DNA of 42,277 nt from positions 1-42,277 of the forward strand of contig MGTE01000042.1 of the NCBI GenBank assembly GCA_001799275.1, given 5' to 3'. Below, piece by piece: positions 7,307 through 13,876 of the stretch. The notes under the pieces were generated by a model. The model did no database searches. It saw only the letters and a list, made by a program, of their open reading frames with translations, and was not told the DNA's origin. A program made the position numbers and the translations under genes. This DNA comes from Deltaproteobacteria bacterium RIFOXYD12_FULL_57_12. Lineage in GTDB: Bacteria > Desulfobacterota > Desulfobulbia > Desulfobulbales > BM004. Numbering within the stretch: the first letter of the stretch is position 1; the number at the start of each line of letters is the position of its first letter.

Positions 7307-8485
7307 ATGAACGACAAGCTTTCACCCAAGACGGACAGTGTCCGGGACAACGACGGGCCGGAATTTCCGGAGCCGGCTCCTTCGGTGTTGCGCACGCCGG
7401 TTGATGTCTATAGTTTTTCGCTCGTGCTGCTCGCATTGCTTGCGGTCATCTTCGTGCTGCATTGGGCCAGTGCGGTTTTCATCCCGCTGATGTTGGGCGT
7501 GATGATCAGCTATGCGCTTTCTCCCCCGGTCAACCTGATGGAAAAATGGCGAATCCCGCGCGCTATCGGGGCCGCTTTGTTGTTGCTCGGTATTGTCGGA
7601 GGGACAGGCTCTCTGGTTTATTCGCTCAGCGACGATGCTGCCAAGCTGATCGAAACTCTTCCCGACGCTGCGCAGAAGGTTCGCCTGGCAAGGTTCAAAG
7701 AACGGGGAACGTCCAAAGGCACGATGGAGAACGTACAAAAAACAGCCACCCAACTTGAGCGGGCAGCGAGCGAGACTGGCGCTCCGGCCCCTGACGCCCC
7801 GCGTGGGGTGACACGGGTGCAGATCGAAAAACCCAAACTTAATGTCAAAGACTACCTTTGGATGGGAACCAAGGGTGCAGTCGCGTTTGCCGGCCAGCTT
7901 ACAATTGTATTGTTTCTGGCATATTTTATGCTGGTTTCGGGTGACACGTTCCGGCGCAAATTGGTCAAGATCACCGGTCCCACCCTCAGCAAGAAAAAAA
8001 TTACGCTCCGGGTGCTGGATGAAATTACCAACCAGATTCAACGCTATCTGCTGGTGCAGATTGTCACCAGTATGCTGGTCGGCGTGCTGACCTGGCTCGC
8101 GTTTGTCTGGGTCGGCCTGGAGCATGCGGCAATTTGGGGAATCGCCGCCGGGGTATTCAATACTATCCCCTATCTCGGTCCGGTCATCATTACCGGGGGC
8201 ACGGCGCTCGTTGCCTTTCTCCAATTCGGCACGATTGGCATGGCACTTCTGGTCTCGGGCATCTCGCTGGTCATCACCAGTCTCGAAGGTTACTTACTGC
8301 TGCCTTGGCTTACCGGCCGGGCAAGCCGGATGAGCTCGGTGGTGGTGTTCGTCGGCATCCTGTTTTGGGGCTGGTTGTGGGGTGTATGGGGTTTATTGCT
8401 GGGCGTGCCCATCATCATGATTATCAAAGCGGTATGCGATCGGGTGGAAGATTTGAAACCCATTGGTGAACTCCTCGGCGATTAG
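7307..8485 (+). CDS. AI-2E/PerM-family transporter
   Basis: This 392-residue polytopic membrane protein is the only plus-strand gene between 0.6 and 36 kb. Hydrophobic segments fall near residues 30-100 and 190-380, separated by a long soluble loop (about 110-185), as is typical of the AI-2E/PerM/YhhT family. The C-terminal signature includes FNTIPYLGPVI, GYLLLPWLTGR and LLGVPI. Family members export or move small molecules or ions (autoinducer-2, Na+/Li+); the substrate here is unknown. The frame is open further upstream, but ATG 7307 has an AAGGGGTTAGGA ribosome site and begins the family-like sequence. It is divergent from the PLD lipoprotein gene, and a bidirectional terminator follows. 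Confidence 0.9.
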   Translation: MNDKLSPKTDSVRDNDGPEFPEPAPSVLRTPVDVYSFSLVLLALLAVIFVLHWASAVFIPLMLGVMISYALSPPVNLMEKWRIPRAIGAALLLLGIVGGTGSLVYSLSDDAAKLIETLPDAAQKVRLARFKERGTSKGTMENVQKTATQLERAASETGAPAPDAPRGVTRVQIEKPKLNVKDYLWMGTKGAVAFAGQLTIVLFLAYFMLVSGDTFRRKLVKITGPTLSKKKITLRVLDEITNQIQRYLLVQIVTSMLVGVLTWLAFVWVGLEHAAIWGIAAGVFNTIPYLGPVIITGGTALVAFLQFGTIGMALLVSGISLVITSLEGYLLLPWLTGRASRMSSVVVFVGILFWGWLWGVWGLLLGVPIIMIIKAVCDRVEDLKPIGELLGD

Positions 8486-8549
8486 CGCAGATCGCCAGCG
8501 GAATGGGAAAAGCCACCGATCATCGTTCCGCCCGCCGAAAACGTAAAAG

Positions 8550-8575
8550 GCCCGCAGGGCGATTTCCCTGCGGGC
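8550..8575. terminator. Bidirectional rho-independent terminator
   Basis: A perfect 10-bp stem GCCCGCAGGG / CCCTGCGGGC with a 6-base loop is flanked by A-rich sequence on the left and TGTTTGT on the right. It lies between the convergent ends of the transporter gene (8485) and the threonine-rich protein gene (8597), so it can serve both. Confidence 0.85.
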
Positions 8576-8596
8576 TGTTTGTACAGGCTCGACTAA

Positions 8597-9001
8597 CTAT
8601 TTACTCTCGGTCGTCGTTGTCGTGGTGCTGGTCCGCTTCTGTTCGATCCCGGGTTTTTCGGTCGTTGTCGTGGTTTTTTGAACCACAACTTTGTTGGCGA
8701 TCATGCGATCGCCTTCGCGGGTGTAGTAAACCGTCACCGGCAGACCGGACTTAACAGTCTCAATGGAGACGGGCGTACCATTTTGGTCAACATAGGTTGT
8801 GCTCTTCGTGTAGGTGTAGCTCATCGGTGATGAACTGGTTTCCGACCGAACCACGATGGTGTCGGGTCTAACTTCGCTGATTGTCCCCGCGGTTTCCGTC
8901 GTTGTGGTGGTATTGACAGTCACCTTTTCCTGTTGGGCATATAACCCGCAGGGCATAATCAGAACGGCTAATGCGAATACGAGCGGCTTCATTGTTTTCA
9001 T
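8597..9001 (-). CDS. Small exported protein with threonine-rich tail
   Basis: This 134-residue protein has a signal peptide (cleavage probably after GLYA, residue 22) and a mature part rich in T, V and S. A short beta-rich centre (VRPDTIVVRSETSSSPMSY, TYVDQNGTPV, VTVYYTREGDRMIANKVVV) precedes a tail QKTTTTTEKPGIEQKRTS followed by a poly-T run. No known catalytic motif is present. The frame is open upstream, but ATG 9001 has an AAGGAGAG ribosome site and starts the signal peptide. The tail is shared with the lipoprotein at 9340-9525, so the two genes are related by local duplication. An envelope location is inferred. Confidence 0.75.
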   Translation of the reverse strand: MKTMKPLVFALAVLIMPCGLYAQQEKVTVNTTTTTETAGTISEVRPDTIVVRSETSSSPMSYTYTKSTTYVDQNGTPVSIETVKSGLPVTVYYTREGDRMIANKVVVQKTTTTTEKPGIEQKRTSTTTTTTESK

Positions 9002-9167
9002 AAATCTCTCCTTTTTGTTGAATTTATAAGCATTCGATGTAACTCTACGCTTTCTCTCTGCCACACTCTGCTCACCGTGTTGAAAAGACCAGGCGCCTGA
9101 CATGGCTCACCCGCCTCTCCGCCTCACAATAATAAAACTCTATCCACGTTCCTGTGGTTGAAGCCTG

Positions 9168-9225
9168 AAGCCCGCAGAGCCATTCCCTGCAAGCTGCTGA
9201 ACTTTGTTCGGGCTCGACTAACCGG
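9168..9225. repeat. Decayed copy of the 8550-8600 terminator region
   Basis: Positions 9168-9225 (GCCCGCAGAGCCATTCCCTG ... GGCTCGACTAAC) match the terminator and gene end at 8550-8597 (GCCCGCAGGGCGATTTCCCT ... GGCTCGACTAAC) with scattered changes. It is the downstream flank of a duplicated gene, and its stem no longer pairs perfectly. Confidence 0.65.
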
Positions 9226-9339
9226 GCCCTTTTTTAGAGAAGAAATATCCCCTGCCGGCAACTGGTGTTCTTGCACCGGGGAAGGGTGGCGTGAAGAAAA
9301 CCGGAGAGGGGTATCCGTTGCCGGCAGGGGAAACTCGTT
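9226..9339. mobile_element. About 114-bp palindromic insertion at the duplicated gene end
   Basis: The duplicated gene ends are collinear on both sides of this block (GGCTCGACTAAC before, TATTTATTCTCG after), so the block appears inserted. It contains a perfect 14-bp inverted repeat, CCCCTGCCGGCAAC at 9249-9262 and GTTGCCGGCAGGGG at 9317-9330, 54 bp apart. There is no reading frame. It could be a small non-autonomous element or a hairpin acting as a terminator for the lipoprotein gene. Confidence 0.5.
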
Positions 9340-9525
9340 CTATTTATTCTCGATCGTCGTCGTGGTGGTGGTCTTCTTCTCTTCCATCACGGGCCTTTCA
9401 GTCGTCGTCGTGGTTTTCCGAATCACTTCTTCCGAACTTTCGTGTTTGGGTTTCGATGCACAGGCCGCCATGGTGGCGATCAGCACAAAAAAGACTAAAT
9501 AGGGGATAAAGATATTCTTTCTCAT
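9340..9525 (-). CDS. Small lipoprotein with threonine-rich tail
   Basis: This 61-residue lipoprotein has a hydrophobic signal (about residues 4-20), a lipobox ending MAAC at residue 22, then a short charged linker and a tail RKTTTTTERPVMEEKK followed by poly-T. The tail is nearly the same as that of the exported protein at 8597-9001, though the N-terminal halves differ, so a shared C-terminal module has been attached to two export signals. Function is unknown. The ribosome site is GAGAGGATT. It may belong to the transcript that starts at CsbD, about 180 bp upstream. Confidence 0.75.
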   Translation of the reverse strand: MRKNIFIPYLVFFVLIATMAACASKPKHESSEEVIRKTTTTTERPVMEEKKTTTTTTIENK

Positions 9526-9585
9526 GGCGGTTAATCCTCTCTATAACTTGTAGGGAAAAAAATGGTTGTGACTGAAGGGGTCAGA

Positions 9586-9609
9586 TCTACATATTCCATT
9601 AAATGTAGA
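9586..9609. repeat. Short inverted repeat TCTACAT-N10-ATGTAGA
   Basis: A 7-bp perfect inverted repeat lies between CsbD and the small lipoprotein gene and is preceded by GGGGTCAGA. It could be an operator, a weak hairpin, or the end of a lost repeat element; nothing in the sequence decides. Confidence 0.3.
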
Positions 9610-9708
9610 AGGGAACCCCCGCCCTGTTCTACGGCCGCAAGAGAAATCATGCTGACTTCCGGTTAAACAATCCTGCGACATGCCTTGGTTCATGATAGGC
9701 CGCGTTCA

Positions 9709-9888
9709 CTACTTCTCTAAAACTTTCTTGACCTGACCAATCTTTTCCTGAACTTTGCCGGCTATCTTTTCACTGGTGCCTTCGGCTTCCAGTTTAGGAT
9801 TATCGCTGAGTTTCCCGGCGACCTCCTTGATCTTGCCCTTCATTTTGTGATACGTGCCTTCCGCCAGGTCCTTCGTGCTTGGTTTCAT
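9709..9888 (-). CDS. CsbD-family stress protein
   Basis: This 59-residue hydrophilic protein is a clear CsbD-family member. It has the repeated K-G-K-I-K-E-V-AGKLSDNP pattern, continuing with E-G-x-x-x-K-IAGKVQEKIGQVKK, and is rich in K, E and G. CsbD proteins accumulate under general stress in many bacteria; their molecular role is not established. The ATG has a strong ribosome site (AAAAGGAGGAAT). It is the first intact gene after sigma-54 module 2. The 164-base leader between promoter and ATG carries a frameshifted ABM gene relic. Confidence 0.9.
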   Translation of the reverse strand: MKPSTKDLAEGTYHKMKGKIKEVAGKLSDNPKLEAEGTSEKIAGKVQEKIGQVKKVLEK

Positions 9889-9899
9889 GGTATTCCTCC

Positions 9900-10050
9900 T
9901 TTTGAGTTTGTTTTCATCCCCGTTACTCTGGCAGAAGTCGCAACGCAGGCATCCTTCTCCTTATGAAACCGATCAGGAAAACAATCGGCTGTGACAGCTC
10001 CATGTGTTTCTCTGGAAAGGAGCTTCATTCATACGATGAATCAGGATCAT
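9900..10050 (-). pseudogene. Frameshifted ABM-domain gene relic
   Basis: Downstream of sigma-54 promoter 2 the DNA aligns with the intact ABM gene at 20455-20745. It has an ATG 2-3 bases after the predicted transcription start, then a block reading MELSQPIVFLIGFIR, which matches MELSQTIISLISSIR. Frame is lost before and after this block, and the rest of the ABM gene is missing. CsbD now follows. It is a decayed copy of the gene that sits behind promoter 3. Confidence 0.65.
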
Positions 10051-10062
10051 ATTAATCGTATA

Positions 10063-10078
10063 AGCAATTGGCTTGCCA
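10063..10078 (-). promoter_or_regulatory. Sigma-54 promoter, module 2 (CsbD)
   Basis: The minus strand reads TGGCAAG-N4-TTGCT, with GG and GC 10 bp apart. The predicted transcription start is about 10052. A TAACAA box at 10119-10124, continued as TAACAA-N4-TTA, lies 67-72 bp upstream and resembles an IHF site with one mismatch. Confidence 0.87.
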
Positions 10079-10178
10079 ACAAGTTAAAGAAAATCATGAT
10101 TGAAGAATTATCCTTTAATAACAATTAATTAGACTCATACAAAGGGGACAGTGGAGAAATTAAAAAACGATCTGTTTG

Positions 10179-10212
10179 CCTCAATATTTGGTGGAACCTC
10201 AATATATTGAGG
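10179..10212 (-). promoter_or_regulatory. Tandem enhancer dyads (UAS), module 2
   Basis: CCTCAATATTTGGTGG (10179-10194) and CCTCAATATATTGAGG (10197-10212) are 2 bp apart. The first begins 127 bp upstream of the predicted start. The second site is a perfect CCTCA-N6-TGAGG dyad. Confidence 0.85.
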
Positions 10213-10351
10213 GGGGAGTTGAGGGGAGTCAGGCGTTCCGGCAAATCTGACGATTTGGTTTCCAGGTGGCCTATCTCGAGTTTGTGCATCCCTTTCCTCG
10301 CCGGACTCCATCAAAATCCCAGAGACACCCTCAAACCATAGTATCGAACCG

Positions 10352-12106
10352 TCATAGATAGTCAGCGCCGCGCCACTCGACAGCGCCGAATCGGGCCTTG
10401 CCAAGAAAAGTGTAAACAATGCTGATGGTTCCAATCGACTGGTGACTGTCAGCTCGATCGGGATACTGCGCATCCCGGACGGAGGCGATGTAGTTGAGCC
10501 CTAGAGCGTGACGGCCATAAACGCGAACGGTGAATCCCATGTTCAGACGTTCGATGGTTTCCCTTCCCCCAGGGTCAGCGCCACCCATGCCAGTCAAATG
10601 ATACGCGCGTCCTGTTAAGTCAAGCATGGCCCTGTCGCCAAGGATGAGGCGGAGCCCGACGAGCCCCTGCGGGGCGACGCCGTAGTGGTAATCGCGTTCA
10701 CCCACTTGGGTGACATTACCGGCCGCGGCGTAACCAACTCCCCCGAGGATCGAACCCTGGAGCGCCACCGTGCGGGAAAGCCACCATTGATAGGTAGTGC
10801 CGAGAGAGACAGATGTGCTGGAAACGCGAAAGATGTGCGGCGATATATAGTCATAGCCGCCATAGAGGCCCCATATCCCGCGGTAGGAATTGCCAGCCTC
10901 GTAGTCCTTTCCGAGGAGGAGGCCGCGGATCATGACGTCATCAAAAGGGTTGTCCGCGTTGCCAAGGGTGATGAATTCAAAATGGAAGTAATCGAAAGGA
11001 CGCGTGTAGCTATAGCCGGGCTTCCCGGGGAGCCCGTAGGCCATGGTGAAGTCCGCGGTCGGCTCGGTCCGGACGGTGGGGCTTATAGCGTACTGGTCGT
11101 TCACGTCCGACTTCATACTTACACCAAGCTGTACGCGCGAGAAGGTCGCCGGATTATGGCTCGGGAATATGGGCTTGAACCGGTTTCCAAAGGCAAGGCG
11201 ATTGATGCCTGTGGGTGGCGAAATTATCGCCGCGCCCAGCTCTTGCCAGAACCCGGGTTTGCCGCCATCGCCCTCAAGCACCAGACTGGCCATCCGGAAG
11301 AGCGCCTCCCCGAAGAAGCTCCCGCCAATGCCGCTGGCGAACTGGTCATTGATGGAGGGGTTCGTGGTCTCCCCGCCTGTTTCCCAGAGAAAGCTGCCAA
11401 CGTTGTCGTAGAGGAACGACTCCCAAAAGTTGAGACCAGCTGATCGCGCGAATCCATGGTACATGGACCCCTGATACGGATGCGCGAACTGATTGATGTT
11501 GAAGGCGTCCGTGTCGACCCCCCAGTTCCCGTTGAAGACATGATCCCGAAAGGTTGACAGATTCGTGTCGTAAACTTTTACCCCATTTTCTTCAAGATTG
11601 GGGTAAGCGAGCCGGTCGAACCCGTTGAGGAGAAGAAGAAAGGCGGGAATTTCCAGGGCTGGGATAAGGTAGCTCTTGCCGGCCCCCGTTTCCCAGGACA
11701 TGGCCGATTCCGGCACGTCGGGATTGTACGCCAACCACTCTTCCCCGCCCAAAGAGAGATTGACGGTTTTGTTCGGGATTGTATCGGACAGTTCAATCAA
11801 ATCCGGTGCAATCACCTTGCTATATCCATATCCACGTTTTGACGCTTCGAGGCTGTAATTACCCTTGGCTGGAACAGTAACTTCATAATTACCCGACGCA
11901 TCAGTAAGCCCGGTTGCTGCCACCTGACCGGTAGTTACATCTTTTGCCGTGATGAGCGCCCATTGAATCCCCTGGTTGGTGGAGTGATCCTTTACAGAAC
12001 CCGAGATTTTTCCGCCTTGGGCAAAGGCCACGCTACTTATAGAAATTATTATACCTACGTGAAGCGCCACAAATAACGACTTGAATATTTTTCCTGCGCG
12101 TTTCAT
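10352..12106 (-). CDS. DUF3943 outer-membrane-type protein with carboxypeptidase-regulatory-like domain
   Basis: This 584-residue exported protein has a signal peptide (about 1-29, cleavage after AFA), then an Ig-like carboxypeptidase-regulatory-like domain (about 32-118, GKISGSVKD...GNYEVTVPAKGNYSLEA). A DUF3943 region follows (about 130-310, with the family segment NQFAHPYQGSMYHGFARS). The C-terminal half has alternating short beta-strands rich in aromatics and G, as in an outer-membrane beta-barrel. Function is unknown. A GAAAGGA ribosome site precedes the ATG. It lies upstream of sigma-54 module 2 and downstream of the PAP2 gene on the same strand. Confidence 0.8.
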   Translation of the reverse strand: MKRAGKIFKSLFVALHVGIIISISSVAFAQGGKISGSVKDHSTNQGIQWALITAKDVTTGQVAATGLTDASGNYEVTVPAKGNYSLEASKRGYGYSKVIAPDLIELSDTIPNKTVNLSLGGEEWLAYNPDVPESAMSWETGAGKSYLIPALEIPAFLLLLNGFDRLAYPNLEENGVKVYDTNLSTFRDHVFNGNWGVDTDAFNINQFAHPYQGSMYHGFARSAGLNFWESFLYDNVGSFLWETGGETTNPSINDQFASGIGGSFFGEALFRMASLVLEGDGGKPGFWQELGAAIISPPTGINRLAFGNRFKPIFPSHNPATFSRVQLGVSMKSDVNDQYAISPTVRTEPTADFTMAYGLPGKPGYSYTRPFDYFHFEFITLGNADNPFDDVMIRGLLLGKDYEAGNSYRGIWGLYGGYDYISPHIFRVSSTSVSLGTTYQWWLSRTVALQGSILGGVGYAAAGNVTQVGERDYHYGVAPQGLVGLRLILGDRAMLDLTGRAYHLTGMGGADPGGRETIERLNMGFTVRVYGRHALGLNYIASVRDAQYPDRADSHQSIGTISIVYTFLGKARFGAVEWRGADYL

Positions 12107-12181
12107 GACTTTTCCTTTCTTTTTATTTTTTTTAAAGAAACTATCAAAAAAGAAGATGATTGATCATGTTGCATCAGGTCG

Positions 12182-12730
12182 TCAAAAGGAGCGCTGCCAA
12201 CGCAGACCGATGAAATCGGGGCCGATAATCGGGGCCAGGTGGGTCGCGTTTTCCGGCGTGACCGTGAGCAAGGCCACGCCATACGCCAACGCGCCGCTGG
12301 CAATGACATCGCGCCAGTGATGATGATCATCGTCAACTCGAACATATGCGACGTATGCGCTCGCCAGATAAGCGGGGGCGCCCCACTTCCAGCCGTAGCG
12401 CTCGCCCAGGAAGGTCGCGCCAGACAACACGAACGCCACGTGACCGGAGGGAAAACCATAGTCATGACCGTTTGGGCGTTTGCCCAGCCTGGTTTCGTTG
12501 AATCCGAGTCGGAGGGCCGACGTGAGGACCTGATTCACTACGGTGTTGCGCAGCCACTGTTTCTCGCCCTCGGTATCGTCCGTGAAATAGGCAACGGCCA
12601 AGCCGGTCAGGGGAACAACGGCCGTCAAGATGTCCGTCGCCACGATGTCGTTGTCGTTGCTGGCCGTAGCAGGGGCAGCATGCAAACCAAGCGCCGCGGC
12701 TATCAGGCACACAAGCAGGTATCTGGTCAT
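12182..12730 (-). CDS. PAP2-family phosphatase
   Basis: This 182-residue protein has an N-terminal signal or membrane segment (about 1-24) and all three PAP2 phosphatase motifs: KRP (84-86, in LGKRPNGH), PSGH (94-97) and R131 with the HHW-RD segment (137-141). These residues form the phosphohistidine active site of lipid phosphatases and class A acid phosphatases. The substrate may be phosphatidate, undecaprenyl pyrophosphate or lipid A phosphate and cannot be told from sequence. It is short for a six-helix PAP2 protein, so it may be periplasmic. The ribosome site is AGGAGG. It may be cotranscribed with the DUF3943 gene 75 bp downstream. Confidence 0.88.
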   Translation of the reverse strand: MTRYLLVCLIAAALGLHAAPATASNDNDIVATDILTAVVPLTGLAVAYFTDDTEGEKQWLRNTVVNQVLTSALRLGFNETRLGKRPNGHDYGFPSGHVAFVLSGATFLGERYGWKWGAPAYLASAYVAYVRVDDDHHHWRDVIASGALAYGVALLTVTPENATHLAPIIGPDFIGLRWQRSF

Positions 12731-12845
12731 AAAAATCCTCCTGGATGAAATGTCTTCCGGGTTTAAGATCCTCCGGCGTTTCCATGCCGCCAGTCGACGA
12801 CGCCGAAAGCGGGTTTGCTCAAGATATAGTTAACCGCGCGGGATG

Positions 12846-13376
12846 CTAGTCGTTATCGTGTTTTTCTTTCCTGCCTTTTTCGGGTTTTCCATGTTGAGGT
12901 TTAGATTGCTGTGGCTCCAACCCTTGGACACCCCAAGTATTTTGCTTCTCCCAATGTCTGCTCTTTTCCCAGTCTTGCCAGTTTTTCTGGACTTGTTCGT
13001 GGGGTATTCGTTGTTGTTTCCACTGATGTCCTTTCCAACGTTGTTCCCTATAGTCGTTCTTCCAACCTGAGGGGATCCCACCATAAAAAGAAGGAACGTT
13101 CTGATAGTGACTCCAACCTGAGCTATAGTCCCGTGAGCGATACCATCTCCCTTCCCACGGACGCCACCACCAACCATCGTAGAAAAAGACGTCCACATCT
13201 AAGTCGGGGACGGCGTAAACATAAGTCTCAGGTATCACTACTACCTGTGGAGGTGCGGCAAATACGATGGGCGGAGGCAGAGCAATACTAATGCCTATAT
13301 CTACCCCAGCCATCGTTAGAACAGGAAATACAAGTACCAATGCCAAAAGTGTTGTTCCAGAAAGAAATTTTTTCAT
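12846..13376 (-). CDS. Exported tryptophan/tyrosine-rich hypothetical protein
   Basis: This 176-residue protein has a signal peptide (about 1-23, cleavage after TMA), a proline/valine segment (LPPPIVFAAPPQVVVIP), an aromatic core (FFYDGWWWRPWEGRWYRSR) and a hydrophilic tail rich in Q, W, K and H. The aromatic core resembles that of the next lipoprotein (YYFYNGFHYHYNNDRWYYSR) and the YxWGxW-type core of the FecR-type protein, so these genes share a domain family. Function is unknown; an envelope role is inferred. The ribosome site is GGAGG. Confidence 0.75.
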   Translation of the reverse strand: MKKFLSGTTLLALVLVFPVLTMAGVDIGISIALPPPIVFAAPPQVVVIPETYVYAVPDLDVDVFFYDGWWWRPWEGRWYRSRDYSSGWSHYQNVPSFYGGIPSGWKNDYREQRWKGHQWKQQRIPHEQVQKNWQDWEKSRHWEKQNTWGVQGLEPQQSKPQHGKPEKGRKEKHDND

Positions 13377-13441
13377 TTTGTAGCCTCCGTATCCATCCCT
13401 AATTTACCGTAAACTCTGTTGTCGCTGCCGGCAGGCCAAAA

Positions 13442-13810
13442 TCATCTGCCTCGTCCATCGTAGCGTCGGTCATCGTCGCCCCGGTTATCGTCGCGTCGGT
13501 CATCGTCGCCTCGGCCCCTGTCATGCTGCCTGTCTCTTCCTTTGAACCTGACCTCTTTGGGGTAGTGGTCTCTTGGCAAGTCGGTCCAAGGCCCGCTCCT
13601 TGATCTTGAGTAGTACCAGCGGTCATTATTGTAATGATAGTGAAAACCATTGTAGAAATAGTACGGCTCCGTATCGAGTATCACGAGCTGCGGAAGAAGG
13701 GGTACAACCGTTAGTCCAGGTCCGCCGCGCCCTCCTGTCGGAACCACTGCACAGGCCGTCAGCGTCAGCATGGACGCCGCGAGAAGCGTTGAAATCAATA
13801 TTTTTTTCAT
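13442..13810 (-). CDS. Lipoprotein with aromatic core and Arg/Asp-rich tail
   Basis: This 122-residue lipoprotein has a signal with lipobox LTAC (C20), a GRGGPG linker, a VVPLLPQLVILD segment, an aromatic core (YYFYNGFHYHYNNDRWYYSR) and a low-complexity tail of RGDDDRRDD repeats from about residue 95. It is a paralogue of the protein at 12846-13376. The repeated tail is encoded by a tandem 15-18 bp DNA repeat. The ribosome site is AAGGAGG. Function is unknown. Confidence 0.75.
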   Translation of the reverse strand: MKKILISTLLAASMLTLTACAVVPTGGRGGPGLTVVPLLPQLVILDTEPYYFYNGFHYHYNNDRWYYSRSRSGPWTDLPRDHYPKEVRFKGRDRQHDRGRGDDDRRDDNRGDDDRRYDGRGR

Positions 13811-13876
13811 AATACCTCCTTAACTGAGAAGAGTGATGCCGTCCGATTTCGGCATTGATGGCGGAATGGCTGGCTG

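Noticed and set aside
9040-9062. A possible sigma-54 promoter (TGGCAGAGAGAAAGC, minus strand) before the threonine-rich protein gene
   Set aside because: The -12 half is AAGC and not TTGC, and no CCTCA dyads lie upstream. The GG-N10-GC match alone is too weak.
9575-9592. GGGGTCAGA motifs (about 9580, 4728 and 23905) as ends of an insertion sequence
   Set aside because: They are short, with no transposase, no paired ends and no target duplication; at most worn remnants.
10135-10473. A 112-codon minus-strand frame overlapping the end of the DUF3943 gene
   Set aside because: It lies partly inside the real gene in another frame and partly over the enhancer dyads of module 2.
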